From NCBI RefSeq assembly GCF_018271975.1, contig NZ_JAGUCN010000002.1, positions 186,001 through 250,000 on the forward strand: a stretch of DNA of 64,000 nt. The letters run 5' to 3'. Origin of the DNA: Carboxylicivirga mesophila (GTDB lineage: Bacteria > Bacteroidota > Bacteroidia > Bacteroidales > Marinilabiliaceae). Made by a program: the position numbers and the translations under genes. Below the pieces are notes generated by a model, which saw nothing but the letters and a program-made list of their open reading frames with translations, ran no database searches and was not told the DNA's origin. This document shows positions 54,632 through 63,716 of this stretch, one piece after another; position 1 is the first letter of the stretch, and each line of letters begins with the position of its first letter.

Positions 54632-56218
54632 TTAATGGATTAGTGCCATTTCCATTATATTGAGGACAGAACCAACGCCGCCTACAAAGAACTCACCATA
54701 ATAGCTGGATGTGGCCACGATGGCCATGTGCGTCGGGGCTTTGTCAATTTTATTAGCATCATAATTTATGTCGATGGTTGCTTCGCTGCCTGCCGGATAT
54801 TGACCATTCAGAACCAGCTCTCCTTCGCCAATAACAATCGCGCCAACCGGCAGGTGAGTAACCGGGTCAAATTCGCCTGTATCATCGGCTACGTGCATTA
54901 TTTTAATCCAGATATGACCATAGTCTTCGTCGCCCTTTTCCATGGAGATGCCTTCAGCAGTCTCCTCATTTATGGCTGGCGAATAATCAAACTGACAGTG
55001 TAGTTGTTTTGGTCTTACAACCGCGGGACGTCCAAATTTGGCACTCTCGGCGGGGCTGCTAATATTGGTTACAAAGTCGCCTATAAACATATTACCGGCA
55101 GCAATAGGTGTTCCGGCTACACCGCCTAAAAAGCCCATGGAAACGGTTTCGAGCCTGGCACCCTGGTAGTTGCCGCCATTATCAATTGGTACGGTGTTAC
55201 TGTCACTCAGCGTTACAACGCCTTCGTTGCCGGTGCACCAGTAGCGTGCAGTGCCTGCAGCATAGGGGTTCCATACCTTACCAGCCATATGCCATTGGGT
55301 AAACAGGCTGTTTTGTAGTTCAAGTGCAGGATGAGCTCTCACCAGCCAGGTTTTGGTTTTACCCGAGCCGGCTGTCACTATAAATTCTGTAGGAGTGGTT
55401 AAATCAACCTGGTCGTTAACCTGCCATTCACAAGTGGCTCCCTCACTCAAGCGGATGTCATTAATGGTCAAAGCAGATAAATCGGTCGCGTTTACGTTGA
55501 TATCAATAAAACCATTTATCTGATCTACAGTTATGTCAGCAATCTCTGTTTCACTCCCATCAACCTGTTCTGTCAGCAGGAGTGCTTCAATATCCGCATC
55601 ATCCTGTCCGGGCGTTCCTTCGCCGTGCTCCACCGATAAAGTCCATTCTTCAACGATATCGCGGTAGCTTACTTTAATACTTACCTCAGCAGTAAAGTCT
55701 TTGATTGCTGATGGATCGGGCTCATAGGTGGCGTCAGGCGGAGCCAGTTTTAAACCGGTAACGGTAATGTTATTAAGATCACTCCCTTTTACAACAAAGG
55801 CCTTGGCAGTGCGCTTTTCTGCATCAATCAGTTGGTTGCCCACTTGGTTGTCAATTCTGAAGTAGCGTTCGATACTTTGGGTTGCTTTGATGGTCCAAAC
55901 ATAGTCCTGGTAGGTGCTAATGGTATATACTGCGCTGTCGCGCAGGTCAATGGCTGTTGTTATCTCCGGGCTGATGGTAGCACCTTCGGTAATACTATAA
56001 TTCAGAACCTTAACAGCTGCCGGGTCTCCAGTTTCCTCCAGCTCAATATCTACTGTTTGGCTCTGACTGTTGATGACGCTGTTGCCTTTCTGGTGTTCTA
56101 CCTCAAAAGAGGTAAACTCGCCGAGAATGGTCGGGTAGGGTATGTCGTTTTCAATACAGGCACTCAAGACTGTAATTAGTATGAAGAAGCAATATTTGGT
56201 AAGTTTACTGCCTGGCAT
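54632..56218 (-). CDS. PCMD-domain lipoprotein with Ig-like repeats
   Basis: A 528-residue lipoprotein from the ATG at 56218 (MPGSKLTKYC), with lipid Cys21 in VLSAC. The first 290 residues form about three beta-rich repeats, each ending in a Trp-containing strand (VWTIKATQ, EEWTLSVEHG, TWLVRAHP), as in DUF5018-type modules. The C-terminal 230 residues match the PCMD domain (WHMAGKVWNPYAAG...YWCTGNEGV, MFIGDFVTN, FDYSPA, and the end FFVGGVGSVLNI). It is 18 bases upstream of nothing but a 250-base gap to the sensor kinase and 18 bases downstream of the barrel-like gene, so the barrel gene and this lipoprotein form an operon. Surface exposure is likely. Confidence 0.82.
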   Translation of the reverse strand: MPGSKLTKYCFFILITVLSACIENDIPYPTILGEFTSFEVEHQKGNSVINSQSQTVDIELEETGDPAAVKVLNYSITEGATISPEITTAIDLRDSAVYTISTYQDYVWTIKATQSIERYFRIDNQVGNQLIDAEKRTAKAFVVKGSDLNNITVTGLKLAPPDATYEPDPSAIKDFTAEVSIKVSYRDIVEEWTLSVEHGEGTPGQDDADIEALLLTEQVDGSETEIADITVDQINGFIDINVNATDLSALTINDIRLSEGATCEWQVNDQVDLTTPTEFIVTAGSGKTKTWLVRAHPALELQNSLFTQWHMAGKVWNPYAAGTARYWCTGNEGVVTLSDSNTVPIDNGGNYQGARLETVSMGFLGGVAGTPIAAGNMFIGDFVTNISSPAESAKFGRPAVVRPKQLHCQFDYSPAINEETAEGISMEKGDEDYGHIWIKIMHVADDTGEFDPVTHLPVGAIVIGEGELVLNGQYPAGSEATIDINYDANKIDKAPTHMAIVATSSYYGEFFVGGVGSVLNIMEMALIH

Positions 56219-56236
56219 AATCAATAATTTTTGTGC

Positions 56237-56968
56237 TTAGATATAAATTGAAACACCGAACTTAATTGAGAATAAATCAATTTTGAAATTGGCACCTGAT
56301 GTGGTGAGTGAACCTGTATCAATGCGGTTAAATTCCTGATCGATGTTTCTGAAACTGATGCCAACCACATCAACCGAAACTTCAAGTGCTACATTGTTGT
56401 TGATAAATGCGCAGAGACCTGGTACAACACCAATTTGCAGCTCGTTAATTGTTTCATAGGTACCATTCAAATCGGCGCCTTTGCCCGAAACAATTTTGCT
56501 CTGACCAAAGCCATAGGATAGTTCGGTATCAACGTAAAGCCCAAAACGTCTGCTTTCACCAATGGCCAGGTAGTTTCTCAGAAAGGCAGTTGAGTAAAAC
56601 ATATGACTCACCGATTCGTAATCCTTTAGTGTGAGCGAGGTGTTATCATCTATCTTAATATTAAAAGACTTAATTTTGTTAAACGTTCTTTTGTATGAAA
56701 ACTTACCGCCAACACCTGTATTCTCTCTGAAAGTATACATAAAATAAGGGGTCACTCGAAAGCTGTAGTTGCTACCCTCCCAATTTTCGATAAAAAGGAA
56801 CTTAAAATTATTCTGATCATTGGTCTGATATGATAAAGTTCCTCCGGTCATCCATTGACCTTTGGGCATAAACACCGGGTTGGTTATGCCTCTGTCAAAC
56901 TCCTGTGATTTTGCGGCTATCGTGCAGATTAGTAATAAGAGAGTTATAAAACAAGTTTTAGTTTGCAT
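56237..56968 (-). CDS. Outer-membrane beta-barrel-like protein
   Basis: A 243-residue protein with a type I signal peptide (MQTKTCFITLLLLICTIAAKS) from the ATG at 56968. The mature part alternates polar and aromatic residues in amphipathic strands (GGTLSYQTND, YSFRVTPYFMYTF, GGKFSYKRTF, FGLYVDTELSYGF, LFSIKFGVSIYI) typical of a small outer-membrane barrel. There is no recognised family motif. It immediately precedes the PCMD lipoprotein on the same strand and probably pairs with it at the cell surface. A PorT-type or DUF-level assignment would be guesswork. Confidence 0.7.
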   Translation of the reverse strand: MQTKTCFITLLLLICTIAAKSQEFDRGITNPVFMPKGQWMTGGTLSYQTNDQNNFKFLFIENWEGSNYSFRVTPYFMYTFRENTGVGGKFSYKRTFNKIKSFNIKIDDNTSLTLKDYESVSHMFYSTAFLRNYLAIGESRRFGLYVDTELSYGFGQSKIVSGKGADLNGTYETINELQIGVVPGLCAFINNNVALEVSVDVVGISFRNIDQEFNRIDTGSLTTSGANFKIDLFSIKFGVSIYI

Positions 56969-57034
56969 GGTCAATTTTTTCTCTAAAATACATATTAATA
57001 CAGGTTTTGTCATCCGTTTGGGCGGCGATGAACA

Positions 57035-58678
57035 TCAAAATCCGTTCCAATCTGGCTGCGTATCTTCCGGTATTGTAAAAGAAAACTGTTTTTTTAGTGT
57101 TGGATGATAAAATTCAATATCTCTGGCATGCAACATTAGCCTGGTAGCTTTTTTGCCATAAAGTGGATCGCCAACAATGGCGGTGTTCAGGCCAAGGTGA
57201 TGGGCGGCATGCACACGCAGTTGATGTGTGCGGCCTGTTATAGGCTTAAAAATAACCTTTGTAAATCCCTCTTGTCTGTGGATGACTTTCCATTTGGTTA
57301 ATGCCTGTTTTCCATGGTCATAACAAACCATCTGACGCGGTCGATCATTCAAGTCAACCCTTAACGGCAGGTTAATTTCCCCTTCATCACTCTTAAGCAC
57401 ACCATTAAGTATTGCCACGTAGCTTTTCTTGATAAAGTGTGATAAAAATTGCTTTTGCAGGTGTTCGTGCACCTCCTTTGTCTTGGCAATCAGCATTAAT
57501 CCCGAGGTAGCCATATCGAGGCGGTGAACAATGAGAGGCCCTGTGGTATCTTTAAACAATGCATTGGCCTGGGTTAGTACAGACTCATCCAGTTCCTTGC
57601 CCGGCACAGAAAGCAGGCCGGCTGGTTTATTGATAATAGCCAGCGAAGGGTCTTCATAAAGAATGGTAATTGCAGGTGCTTGATGGTTATTTGTTTTTTC
57701 AATAGTCAAGCCCTGAAGCATAAAACCAAGTATAGGTTCACATTTACTTTTGCAGGCCGGATAAAAGTGGTTGTGTTTACGCACAGCGTTAAGGGGCGAT
57801 GGTCCCCACCAAAACTCAGCCATACAAATTGGATGCAGATTATTCATAAAGGCATACTGCAACAGTTTTGGGGCTGCACAATCACCCGCGCCGGCAGGAG
57901 GCACTTTAACAGGCGTGGTTTGAAAAATATCAGTTGCGCTTTTTTGTTCACCTTTGGCATTAAAAAACACATAGCTGTCGAACAATTGTTTTTGAACCAG
58001 GGCCGACTGTTGCTTTCTCAGTTTTTTTAATCGCTCAACTTCGTCGTCAAAGGCTTTAATGGCTATAGCTATCTGTTGTTCCTCTTCGCGCAGCTTCTTT
58101 TTAAGTTTGTTGTAGTTGCTTTTTTGATTTTGACTTTCCCTAATCAGGCCACTTAATGTTTCAGAATTGTTGGTTAAGGACCGCTTTTTAGCCCGTTCTG
58201 TTTTAGCTTGTTTAAGTGCTTCTTTGGCCTCAGTAAGTTGCTTCTCGGAGTTTCTCTGGCAATCAATCAGGCGGTCATTTAAGGCCCTTAGCTCAGGCGA
58301 AATCAAGAGCTGTTCAATCTGCCTGTTTAGTTTATTCAACTGTTCCTCTTCTTTTCTGAAGAAACCATCAGGATGAGTGATGTCGAATACCTGGGGGACG
58401 AAATGCTTTTCAATGGCATTATTTTGTTCATTGCCGGAGTAAGCTGCCAGGTAACCAATTTGGCCTGCCATATTTTTTACCACCAGGATTCCATACATCT
58501 TACCTTTAGCCATCGTTTGTGGATTGGGTAAATAATGCTCAAGGTGTTCTTTGGCTGACAAACACAGAGGGTGAACACTGTAATCGAAAGGATTAGTGAA
58601 TAACTGTGGCAAATGAACGCCAGATGTGTCTTTTAGCTGAATAAAGTGATCCATACTGCCTTGGCTTGTTTGCTCCAT
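57035..58678 (-). CDS. RluA-family pseudouridine synthase with long N-terminal extension
   Basis: The C-terminal 220 residues are an RluA/RluC/RluD-type synthase: INKPAGLLSVPG, the catalytic Asp388 in VHRLDMATSGL, and PITGRTHQLRVHAAH. In front are about 340 residues not found in classical RluA: an N-terminal region, a charged coiled coil (about residues 105-230) and a conserved-looking block PPAGAGDCAAPKLLQYAF with FWWGPSP and a CxxxC pair (YPACKSKC). This long form occurs in several bacterial groups and its target RNA is unclear. The ATG at 58678 (MEQTSQGSMDHF) is preferred over 58720. It is divergent from the kinase gene at 58,878. Confidence 0.9.
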   Translation of the reverse strand: MEQTSQGSMDHFIQLKDTSGVHLPQLFTNPFDYSVHPLCLSAKEHLEHYLPNPQTMAKGKMYGILVVKNMAGQIGYLAAYSGNEQNNAIEKHFVPQVFDITHPDGFFRKEEEQLNKLNRQIEQLLISPELRALNDRLIDCQRNSEKQLTEAKEALKQAKTERAKKRSLTNNSETLSGLIRESQNQKSNYNKLKKKLREEEQQIAIAIKAFDDEVERLKKLRKQQSALVQKQLFDSYVFFNAKGEQKSATDIFQTTPVKVPPAGAGDCAAPKLLQYAFMNNLHPICMAEFWWGPSPLNAVRKHNHFYPACKSKCEPILGFMLQGLTIEKTNNHQAPAITILYEDPSLAIINKPAGLLSVPGKELDESVLTQANALFKDTTGPLIVHRLDMATSGLMLIAKTKEVHEHLQKQFLSHFIKKSYVAILNGVLKSDEGEINLPLRVDLNDRPRQMVCYDHGKQALTKWKVIHRQEGFTKVIFKPITGRTHQLRVHAAHHLGLNTAIVGDPLYGKKATRLMLHARDIEFYHPTLKKQFSFTIPEDTQPDWNGF

Positions 58679-58850
58679 TAAATAGCTGGCAAAGTAATTA
58701 AAAATATTGATGGCTGGCAATCGTCGTCAACGGCTTAAGATACTGGAAATTTGTTGGTAAAAGGAAGGGGATGTTTTGTTCAATGCTTATGATGCTAAAA
58801 TAATGTCCATCTTAATGTTAGCTAACTCTTTACTATCAGAGAAAATGTGT

Positions 58851-58858
58851 TATTTTTG
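58851..58858 (+). promoter_or_regulatory. -7 promoter element of the TPR histidine kinase gene
   Basis: TATTTTTG matches TAnnTTTG exactly, with TTTA at the -33 spacing (58829-58832). It ends 20 bases before the ATG at 58878 and overlaps nothing else. It favours 58878 over the in-frame TTG at 58860 as the start. Confidence 0.6.
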
Positions 58859-58877
58859 ATTGCTTATCGAAATAACC

Positions 58878-60749
58878 ATGCTTAACAAACGACTATTACT
58901 CCTGGCCTTAGTATTGTTTTCTGCTGTTTTTACTGCCATTGGCGAAGGTAATGAATCAGATAGGGAACACTGGATTAAGCGTATCAATGTGCTTACCCGA
59001 GAAGTCGGTAATAATATTGATAGTATTCAGGAGTTGGCCAATCATCATTTCACTGCCTGCCCCTTAGGTAAAGATGAAGCAGCTGCCTATTACCAGTCTT
59101 TTATGGCCGAGGTGTATTATTATATGCAGGATTTGGATAATTCGCTAAAGGCTTATCAGGCATCCTTGAGGTACTTTGGAAGTGTCAATGATTCGTCGCG
59201 TTTTGCAGTGTTATACAATAATATCGGCCTTATTCACTATCTACGCGCCAATTATGATAGTGCTTTGGTGGCCTATTCACATTCTCTCGAGCATGAAAAA
59301 TATGACGGCAACAAGGAGGGGATAGCACAATCGTATCAAAATCTGGGTATTATATATGGCAAGTGGGAACGTTACGATCAGGTATACGAATATTACAATA
59401 ATGCTTTGCTTATATACGATGAACTGGGCAATCATTCAGCGGCTGCTGATGTCAATAATAATATAGCCGTGATTGCCTTACGCATGCAGGATAGTGAAAA
59501 AGCTTTTCATCATTATAAAAAAGCCTATGATGCATTTAGTGCTATTGGCGATGAGCAAAAAATGGCGACTGTGGCCACCAACCTGGGGCGACTTTTTGCT
59601 ACAGACAGGCAATATAACAGGGCGCAGGAGTATTTTGACGCGGCTTTAAAGGTGTTTACCAGTTTAGATGATAAAATAGGTTTGGTACACACCTACAGTA
59701 TGCTTGGTGAAATGTATCAGGATAGAGGTATGGTGAATGAAGCCATTGAAGCTTATGAACAAGCTAACTTTTTTAACCGTAAAGTAGGATTGAGGGAAGT
59801 GCAGCTAGATAATTTGAATGAATTATATGAGGTGTACAGGCAGTTGGGTAAGTATGAGTTGGCTAACAATGTCTTGGAACAATCTTATGCCCTGAAAGAC
59901 TCCATATATAACCAGGAGCAGTTGGAGAAATTGATTGCGCTCGAAAAAAGGTATCATGCCGAAAAGGGGCAGAAAGAGCTGGTCATATTGAAGGCCAAAG
60001 AAGAACGAACACGTATGTACATGTGGGGAATTTCACTGTTCTTTCTGTTACTAACGGTGATTGTTCTTATATGGGTGTATGTGCTTAAAATAAAGGAAAA
60101 GCAGCGTCGTTTGTCCATGGAACAAAAAGTGCTGCGTACACAAATGAATCCACACTTTATCTTTAATTCATTGTCGGCCCTGCAATGCATTATCATGGAA
60201 AACAATAAGGAAGATGCCATTGATTTTGTGGCAGATTTCTCGGGCTTAATGCGCCTTGTATTGCAATACGCCAAAGAGGAGCACATTACTTTAAAAAAAG
60301 AGAAGGAAATACTGGACCGCTATATGAGCTTGCAAAACAGGCGTTTTGATCATCAGATAAACTATAAGATTGAGTTTGATGAGCACATAGAACTGGAGAA
60401 TGTATTGGTGCCGCCCATGTTAACCCAGCCCTTTCTTGAAAATGCGATTGAGCATGGTCAGTTAAATGAAAAGAACAGCTACATACATGTGAATCTCCGT
60501 CGCAAAGATGATAAGCTGGAATTTTCAGTGGAGGATAATGGTATTGGCATAAAAAGCTCGCTGGCTAAAGGCAAAGGGAAAAAGCACAAGCATAAATCAT
60601 TGGCAGTTAGCCTGACACACGAACGGTTAAGCTTGTTAAATAATAAAGAGAACCGCAAGGATGTGACGCTTAAGATAGAAGATCTATCGGCCTATGGATT
60701 AAAAGGTACACGTGTGGTATTTCAGGTTCCCTTTATGACGCTAAACTAA
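58878..60749 (+). CDS. TPR-containing sensor histidine kinase (LytS/YehU, His_kinase family)
   Basis: A 623-residue sensor. A signal sequence (MLNKRLLLLALVLFSAVF) is followed by about six TPR motifs (about residues 65-345; for example NNIGLIHYLRANYDSALVAYSHSLE and SYQNLGIIYGKWERYDQVYEYY), a membrane helix near 379-403, and a His_kinase domain with phospho-acceptor His426 in NPHFIFNSLSAL. The ATPase motifs are PPMLTQPFLENAIEHG and EDNGIGIKSS. Such kinases normally signal to LytTR-type response regulators; none is encoded nearby. The TPR sensor likely reads a periplasmic protein partner. Its 3' end converges on RNase H with one base between the stops. Confidence 0.92.
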   Translation: MLNKRLLLLALVLFSAVFTAIGEGNESDREHWIKRINVLTREVGNNIDSIQELANHHFTACPLGKDEAAAYYQSFMAEVYYYMQDLDNSLKAYQASLRYFGSVNDSSRFAVLYNNIGLIHYLRANYDSALVAYSHSLEHEKYDGNKEGIAQSYQNLGIIYGKWERYDQVYEYYNNALLIYDELGNHSAAADVNNNIAVIALRMQDSEKAFHHYKKAYDAFSAIGDEQKMATVATNLGRLFATDRQYNRAQEYFDAALKVFTSLDDKIGLVHTYSMLGEMYQDRGMVNEAIEAYEQANFFNRKVGLREVQLDNLNELYEVYRQLGKYELANNVLEQSYALKDSIYNQEQLEKLIALEKRYHAEKGQKELVILKAKEERTRMYMWGISLFFLLLTVIVLIWVYVLKIKEKQRRLSMEQKVLRTQMNPHFIFNSLSALQCIIMENNKEDAIDFVADFSGLMRLVLQYAKEEHITLKKEKEILDRYMSLQNRRFDHQINYKIEFDEHIELENVLVPPMLTQPFLENAIEHGQLNEKNSYIHVNLRRKDDKLEFSVEDNGIGIKSSLAKGKGKKHKHKSLAVSLTHERLSLLNNKENRKDVTLKIEDLSAYGLKGTRVVFQVPFMTLN

Positions 60750-60750
60750 A

Positions 60751-61374
60751 CTACTTTCGACCGAAATCGGCAGGTATCTCGCCCCAGTTTTTGGTATCCC
60801 ACTTAAGGATTTTCACCTTTATTGTGTTATTTTTTAGCCAGTCTTCAGCGCGTCTCACCAGCTCAAACAGCTCTTTTGTTTTGGGCATTTCGGCCAGTTT
60901 TGATTTACACTGTTTTTTCATGACCCATCCAATGGCAATCTTCGAATCGGAATAAATCGGCAGGTTCAACTTGTTCTTCTGTAAATACGATATGCCATGA
61001 ACCAGGGCCAGAAACTCACCAATATTATTAGTGCCCAGGTTAAACTTCTGATGAAACAGCTGTCGGCCATCTTTGGTATATACGCCTTGATATTCCATCA
61101 CGCCGGGGTTGCCGCTGCAGGCAGCGTCAACGGCAATGCTGTTCGAAATAATCTGGCTATGAGATGTAGCAGGTTTGCTTGTTTTGGCTTTAGTGGCAGG
61201 TACTATATATTTAGCATATCCTCTGCTAAATGCCGTTTGAGCTTCTTCCAAAGTGGCAAATCCCTTAAACTTGGCCGCTGGATAACCTTTTATTTGCGCC
61301 TGGCACTCGGTCCAGCTGTTATAAATACCAGGATTTGCTCCTACCCAAACTACGTAGTACTTGTTTTTTGCCAT
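60751..61374 (-). CDS. Ribonuclease H with N-terminal viroplasmin-like domain
   Basis: A 207-residue RNase HI-type enzyme that degrades RNA in RNA-DNA hybrids. Residues 5-57 form the viroplasmin-like hybrid-binding domain (YYVVWVGANPGIYNSWTECQAQIKGYPAAKFKGF). The catalytic domain shows Asp83 (VDAACSGNPG), Glu120 (NNIGEFLAL), Asp143 (IYSDSKIAI) and a terminal Asp203 (IPADFGRK). This two-domain form is common in Bacteroidota. It is probably cytoplasmic. It lies 38 bases after the S46 peptidase start region on the same strand and may be co-transcribed with it. Confidence 0.93.
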   Translation of the reverse strand: MAKNKYYVVWVGANPGIYNSWTECQAQIKGYPAAKFKGFATLEEAQTAFSRGYAKYIVPATKAKTSKPATSHSQIISNSIAVDAACSGNPGVMEYQGVYTKDGRQLFHQKFNLGTNNIGEFLALVHGISYLQKNKLNLPIYSDSKIAIGWVMKKQCKSKLAEMPKTKELFELVRRAEDWLKNNTIKVKILKWDTKNWGEIPADFGRK

Positions 61375-61412
61375 GAACAGATGCTATTTGCCCACAAATA
61401 TAACCCGAAATA

Positions 61413-63569
61413 TTATTCAGTCACAACATCCATTTCTTCAATCAGGTTGTGTGCCCCCGCCAATTTGTCGACTATCAGCAGTACATACCTGATGTCAACA
61501 CAAATACATTTTTGCAGACGTGACTCATAGGCCAGGTCACTTGTCATGGCCTCCCAGTTGCCATCAAAGGCAACACCAATGAGCTGTCCTTTTCCGTTTA
61601 ACACCGGACTGCCACTATTGCCTCCTGTAATATCATTACTGGTTAGAAAGCAAACTGGCATTTGTCCATCGGTCAACTGATAAGGGCCATAGTCTTTATT
61701 TTCAAAGATGATCTTTAGTTGCTGTGGTACCTGAAAATCTGCCAGCTCCTGGTTTTCCTTTTCGATAATACCACTCAGGGTAGTCAGGTATTTATATTTT
61801 ACGCCATCTTTAGGTTCATAATCGCCTACGGAACCAAATGAAAGACGCATAGTGCTGTTGGCATCCGGATAATAGGCTCTCCCTTTATTCTGCTCCATAT
61901 ATCCCTTAATTAGCTGGCGTTGCGAGTCATCAAACTGAAGGAGTAGCTTGTCATGGATATCCATCATCTGGTAGAGGTAGGAAAGTACCTGGTATGAGAA
62001 TACAATGGCAGGATCAGCAAAAAGCGCTTCCTCATCAGGATTGCTGAATAGCGCCATCACCTTGTCGGCACTGGTAAAGGCTGTTTGCTTGTATAGGGAT
62101 TTGACAAAGCCGGAGAGATCATTCACATATTTTTTACCAACCAGCTCTTCCACAGGAGGCCTCAGACTTTCAGGTACTTCTTCCAGATAAAATTGCAGCA
62201 TGGCCTCAAACACCTGTTGGTCTAGTGTTGCGTCGTAATCCTTATAAAGCGATTGAATTGTGTTAGTTAATTCATCCTTATTCGATGCCGAAGATGCAGC
62301 TTCATCTTCATCTGCTTCCATTAACTCCATAAATAAAGAGCTCGTTTCCAGCGCAAAATTAACTAACTCAGCTCCCTGAAGCATGGTTTCATCGGTAATG
62401 GTTTCAGCAAGGGTCAGTTTATTACCCAGCATGTAGGAGGCTTCTATTATTGATAAGGTCTTGCCATATTGGTTTAACAGCACAGAATCCTTTTGAATCC
62501 AGTTATTAAACGAGGCTTCTGTTTGCTCGCGTTGCTCAATAACCGATAGCTTTTCGAGCGCCTGATTTTGACCGATAGCGTATTTCCAGTAATTGCTCGA
62601 CTCGGAATACTTAGCGGCATACTTAATATTAATGGCTGGTGAAGATTGCATAGCATCAGCCCATATGGCCTGCTTGATGCCTCTCACTTCAGCCACAATG
62701 GGGTTTATGACATCTTGAATTTCCTGAACGCCGTGCGAGGTAAGGTAGCGCTGTGTGTAACCCGGATATCCCATGGTCATGGTAAAGTCACCCTTAGTAT
62801 AGCCCTGTGTATTTATTTTTAAATGCATTTTAGGCGTAAATGGGATATTTTCAGGCGAATATTCAGCCGGTGAACCATCCGGTGCGCAATATACCCTGAA
62901 AAAGCTGAAGTCGCCTGTGTGGCGTGGCCACATCCAGTTATCGGTATCGCCCCCAAATTTGCCAATAGACGATGGAGGTGTGCCAACCAATCTCACATCG
63001 GCATAGGTTTCGGTCAAAAATAAGATATAGGTATTGCCGTAGAAAAATGATTTTACGGTGGCTTCTAGTTTGCTTTTTTCAAAGGCCTCTACTTCAACTA
63101 TTTCGCATATGCTGTCAATGGCCTGCTGGCGTTCAGCTCCCATTAAATTCTTTGCAGCCTCCTGGATGCGCTGAGTAACATCATGTGCTTCAATTAAAAG
63201 TGTGGCTGTTTTTCCGGGATTCGGTAATTCCTGCTCCAGTGATTTGGCCCAAAACCCATTTTCAAGGTAGTTGTGTTGCAGTGTGCTGTGCTGTTGTATT
63301 TCGTTATAGCCACAATGATGATTGGTTAGTAACAAGCCTTTGTCACTGATAAACTCACCAGTACAGGCGCCATCGTCGAGGGAAACAACTGCATCTTTGA
63401 GTGATGGTGCCGAGTGGCTGTAAATACTTTCAAAAGGTATCTCAAGACCTTTTTGTTGCATCATTTCAATTTGTTGATCACTTATCAGGAAGGGGAGCCA
63501 CATGCCTTCATCTGCTTTAATAGCAGGCGATAGCATTAGTGTAGTTAGAAGGACAAAAATATTTCGCAT
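61413..63569 (-). CDS. S46-family dipeptidyl-peptidase, DPP7-like
   Basis: A 718-residue exported serine peptidase that removes dipeptides from N-termini in the periplasm. A signal peptide (cleavage near IKAD, residue 19) precedes the chymotrypsin-like double barrel with His85 (TNHHCGY), Asp220 (PRHTGDFSFFR) and nucleophile Ser652 (GGNSGSPV). The helical insert between is present. Eighteen residues after the Ser is Gly670 in FDGNWEA; in known S46 enzymes Gly here marks DPP7-type preference for hydrophobic P1 residues and Arg marks DPP11-type acidic preference. So a DPP7-like specificity is predicted. A tandem relative lies upstream on the same strand. Confidence 0.93.
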   Translation of the reverse strand: MRNIFVLLTTLMLSPAIKADEGMWLPFLISDQQIEMMQQKGLEIPFESIYSHSAPSLKDAVVSLDDGACTGEFISDKGLLLTNHHCGYNEIQQHSTLQHNYLENGFWAKSLEQELPNPGKTATLLIEAHDVTQRIQEAAKNLMGAERQQAIDSICEIVEVEAFEKSKLEATVKSFFYGNTYILFLTETYADVRLVGTPPSSIGKFGGDTDNWMWPRHTGDFSFFRVYCAPDGSPAEYSPENIPFTPKMHLKINTQGYTKGDFTMTMGYPGYTQRYLTSHGVQEIQDVINPIVAEVRGIKQAIWADAMQSSPAINIKYAAKYSESSNYWKYAIGQNQALEKLSVIEQREQTEASFNNWIQKDSVLLNQYGKTLSIIEASYMLGNKLTLAETITDETMLQGAELVNFALETSSLFMELMEADEDEAASSASNKDELTNTIQSLYKDYDATLDQQVFEAMLQFYLEEVPESLRPPVEELVGKKYVNDLSGFVKSLYKQTAFTSADKVMALFSNPDEEALFADPAIVFSYQVLSYLYQMMDIHDKLLLQFDDSQRQLIKGYMEQNKGRAYYPDANSTMRLSFGSVGDYEPKDGVKYKYLTTLSGIIEKENQELADFQVPQQLKIIFENKDYGPYQLTDGQMPVCFLTSNDITGGNSGSPVLNGKGQLIGVAFDGNWEAMTSDLAYESRLQKCICVDIRYVLLIVDKLAGAHNLIEEMDVVTE

Positions 63570-63660
63570 TGATATAGTTAGCTTTTAATCGGGAGGCACG
63601 AAACTACAAGATAATAAGTGGGATTACTATTATTTAAATGTGTTTTTAAACAATTTTAAC

Positions 63661-63690
63661 AAAAAAAAGCTGCCGGAATATTCCGGCAGC
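63661..63690 (-). terminator. Terminator of the upstream S46 gene (minus strand)
   Basis: GCTGCCGGAAT/ATTCCGGCAGC (63669-63690) is a perfect 22-base palindrome. Read on the minus strand it is followed by eight T (63661-63668), a strong Rho-independent terminator 26 bases after the stop of the gene at 63,717. Confidence 0.9.
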
Positions 63691-63716
63691 CCTTTCTATA
63701 TCTTATCTGCAGCAGA

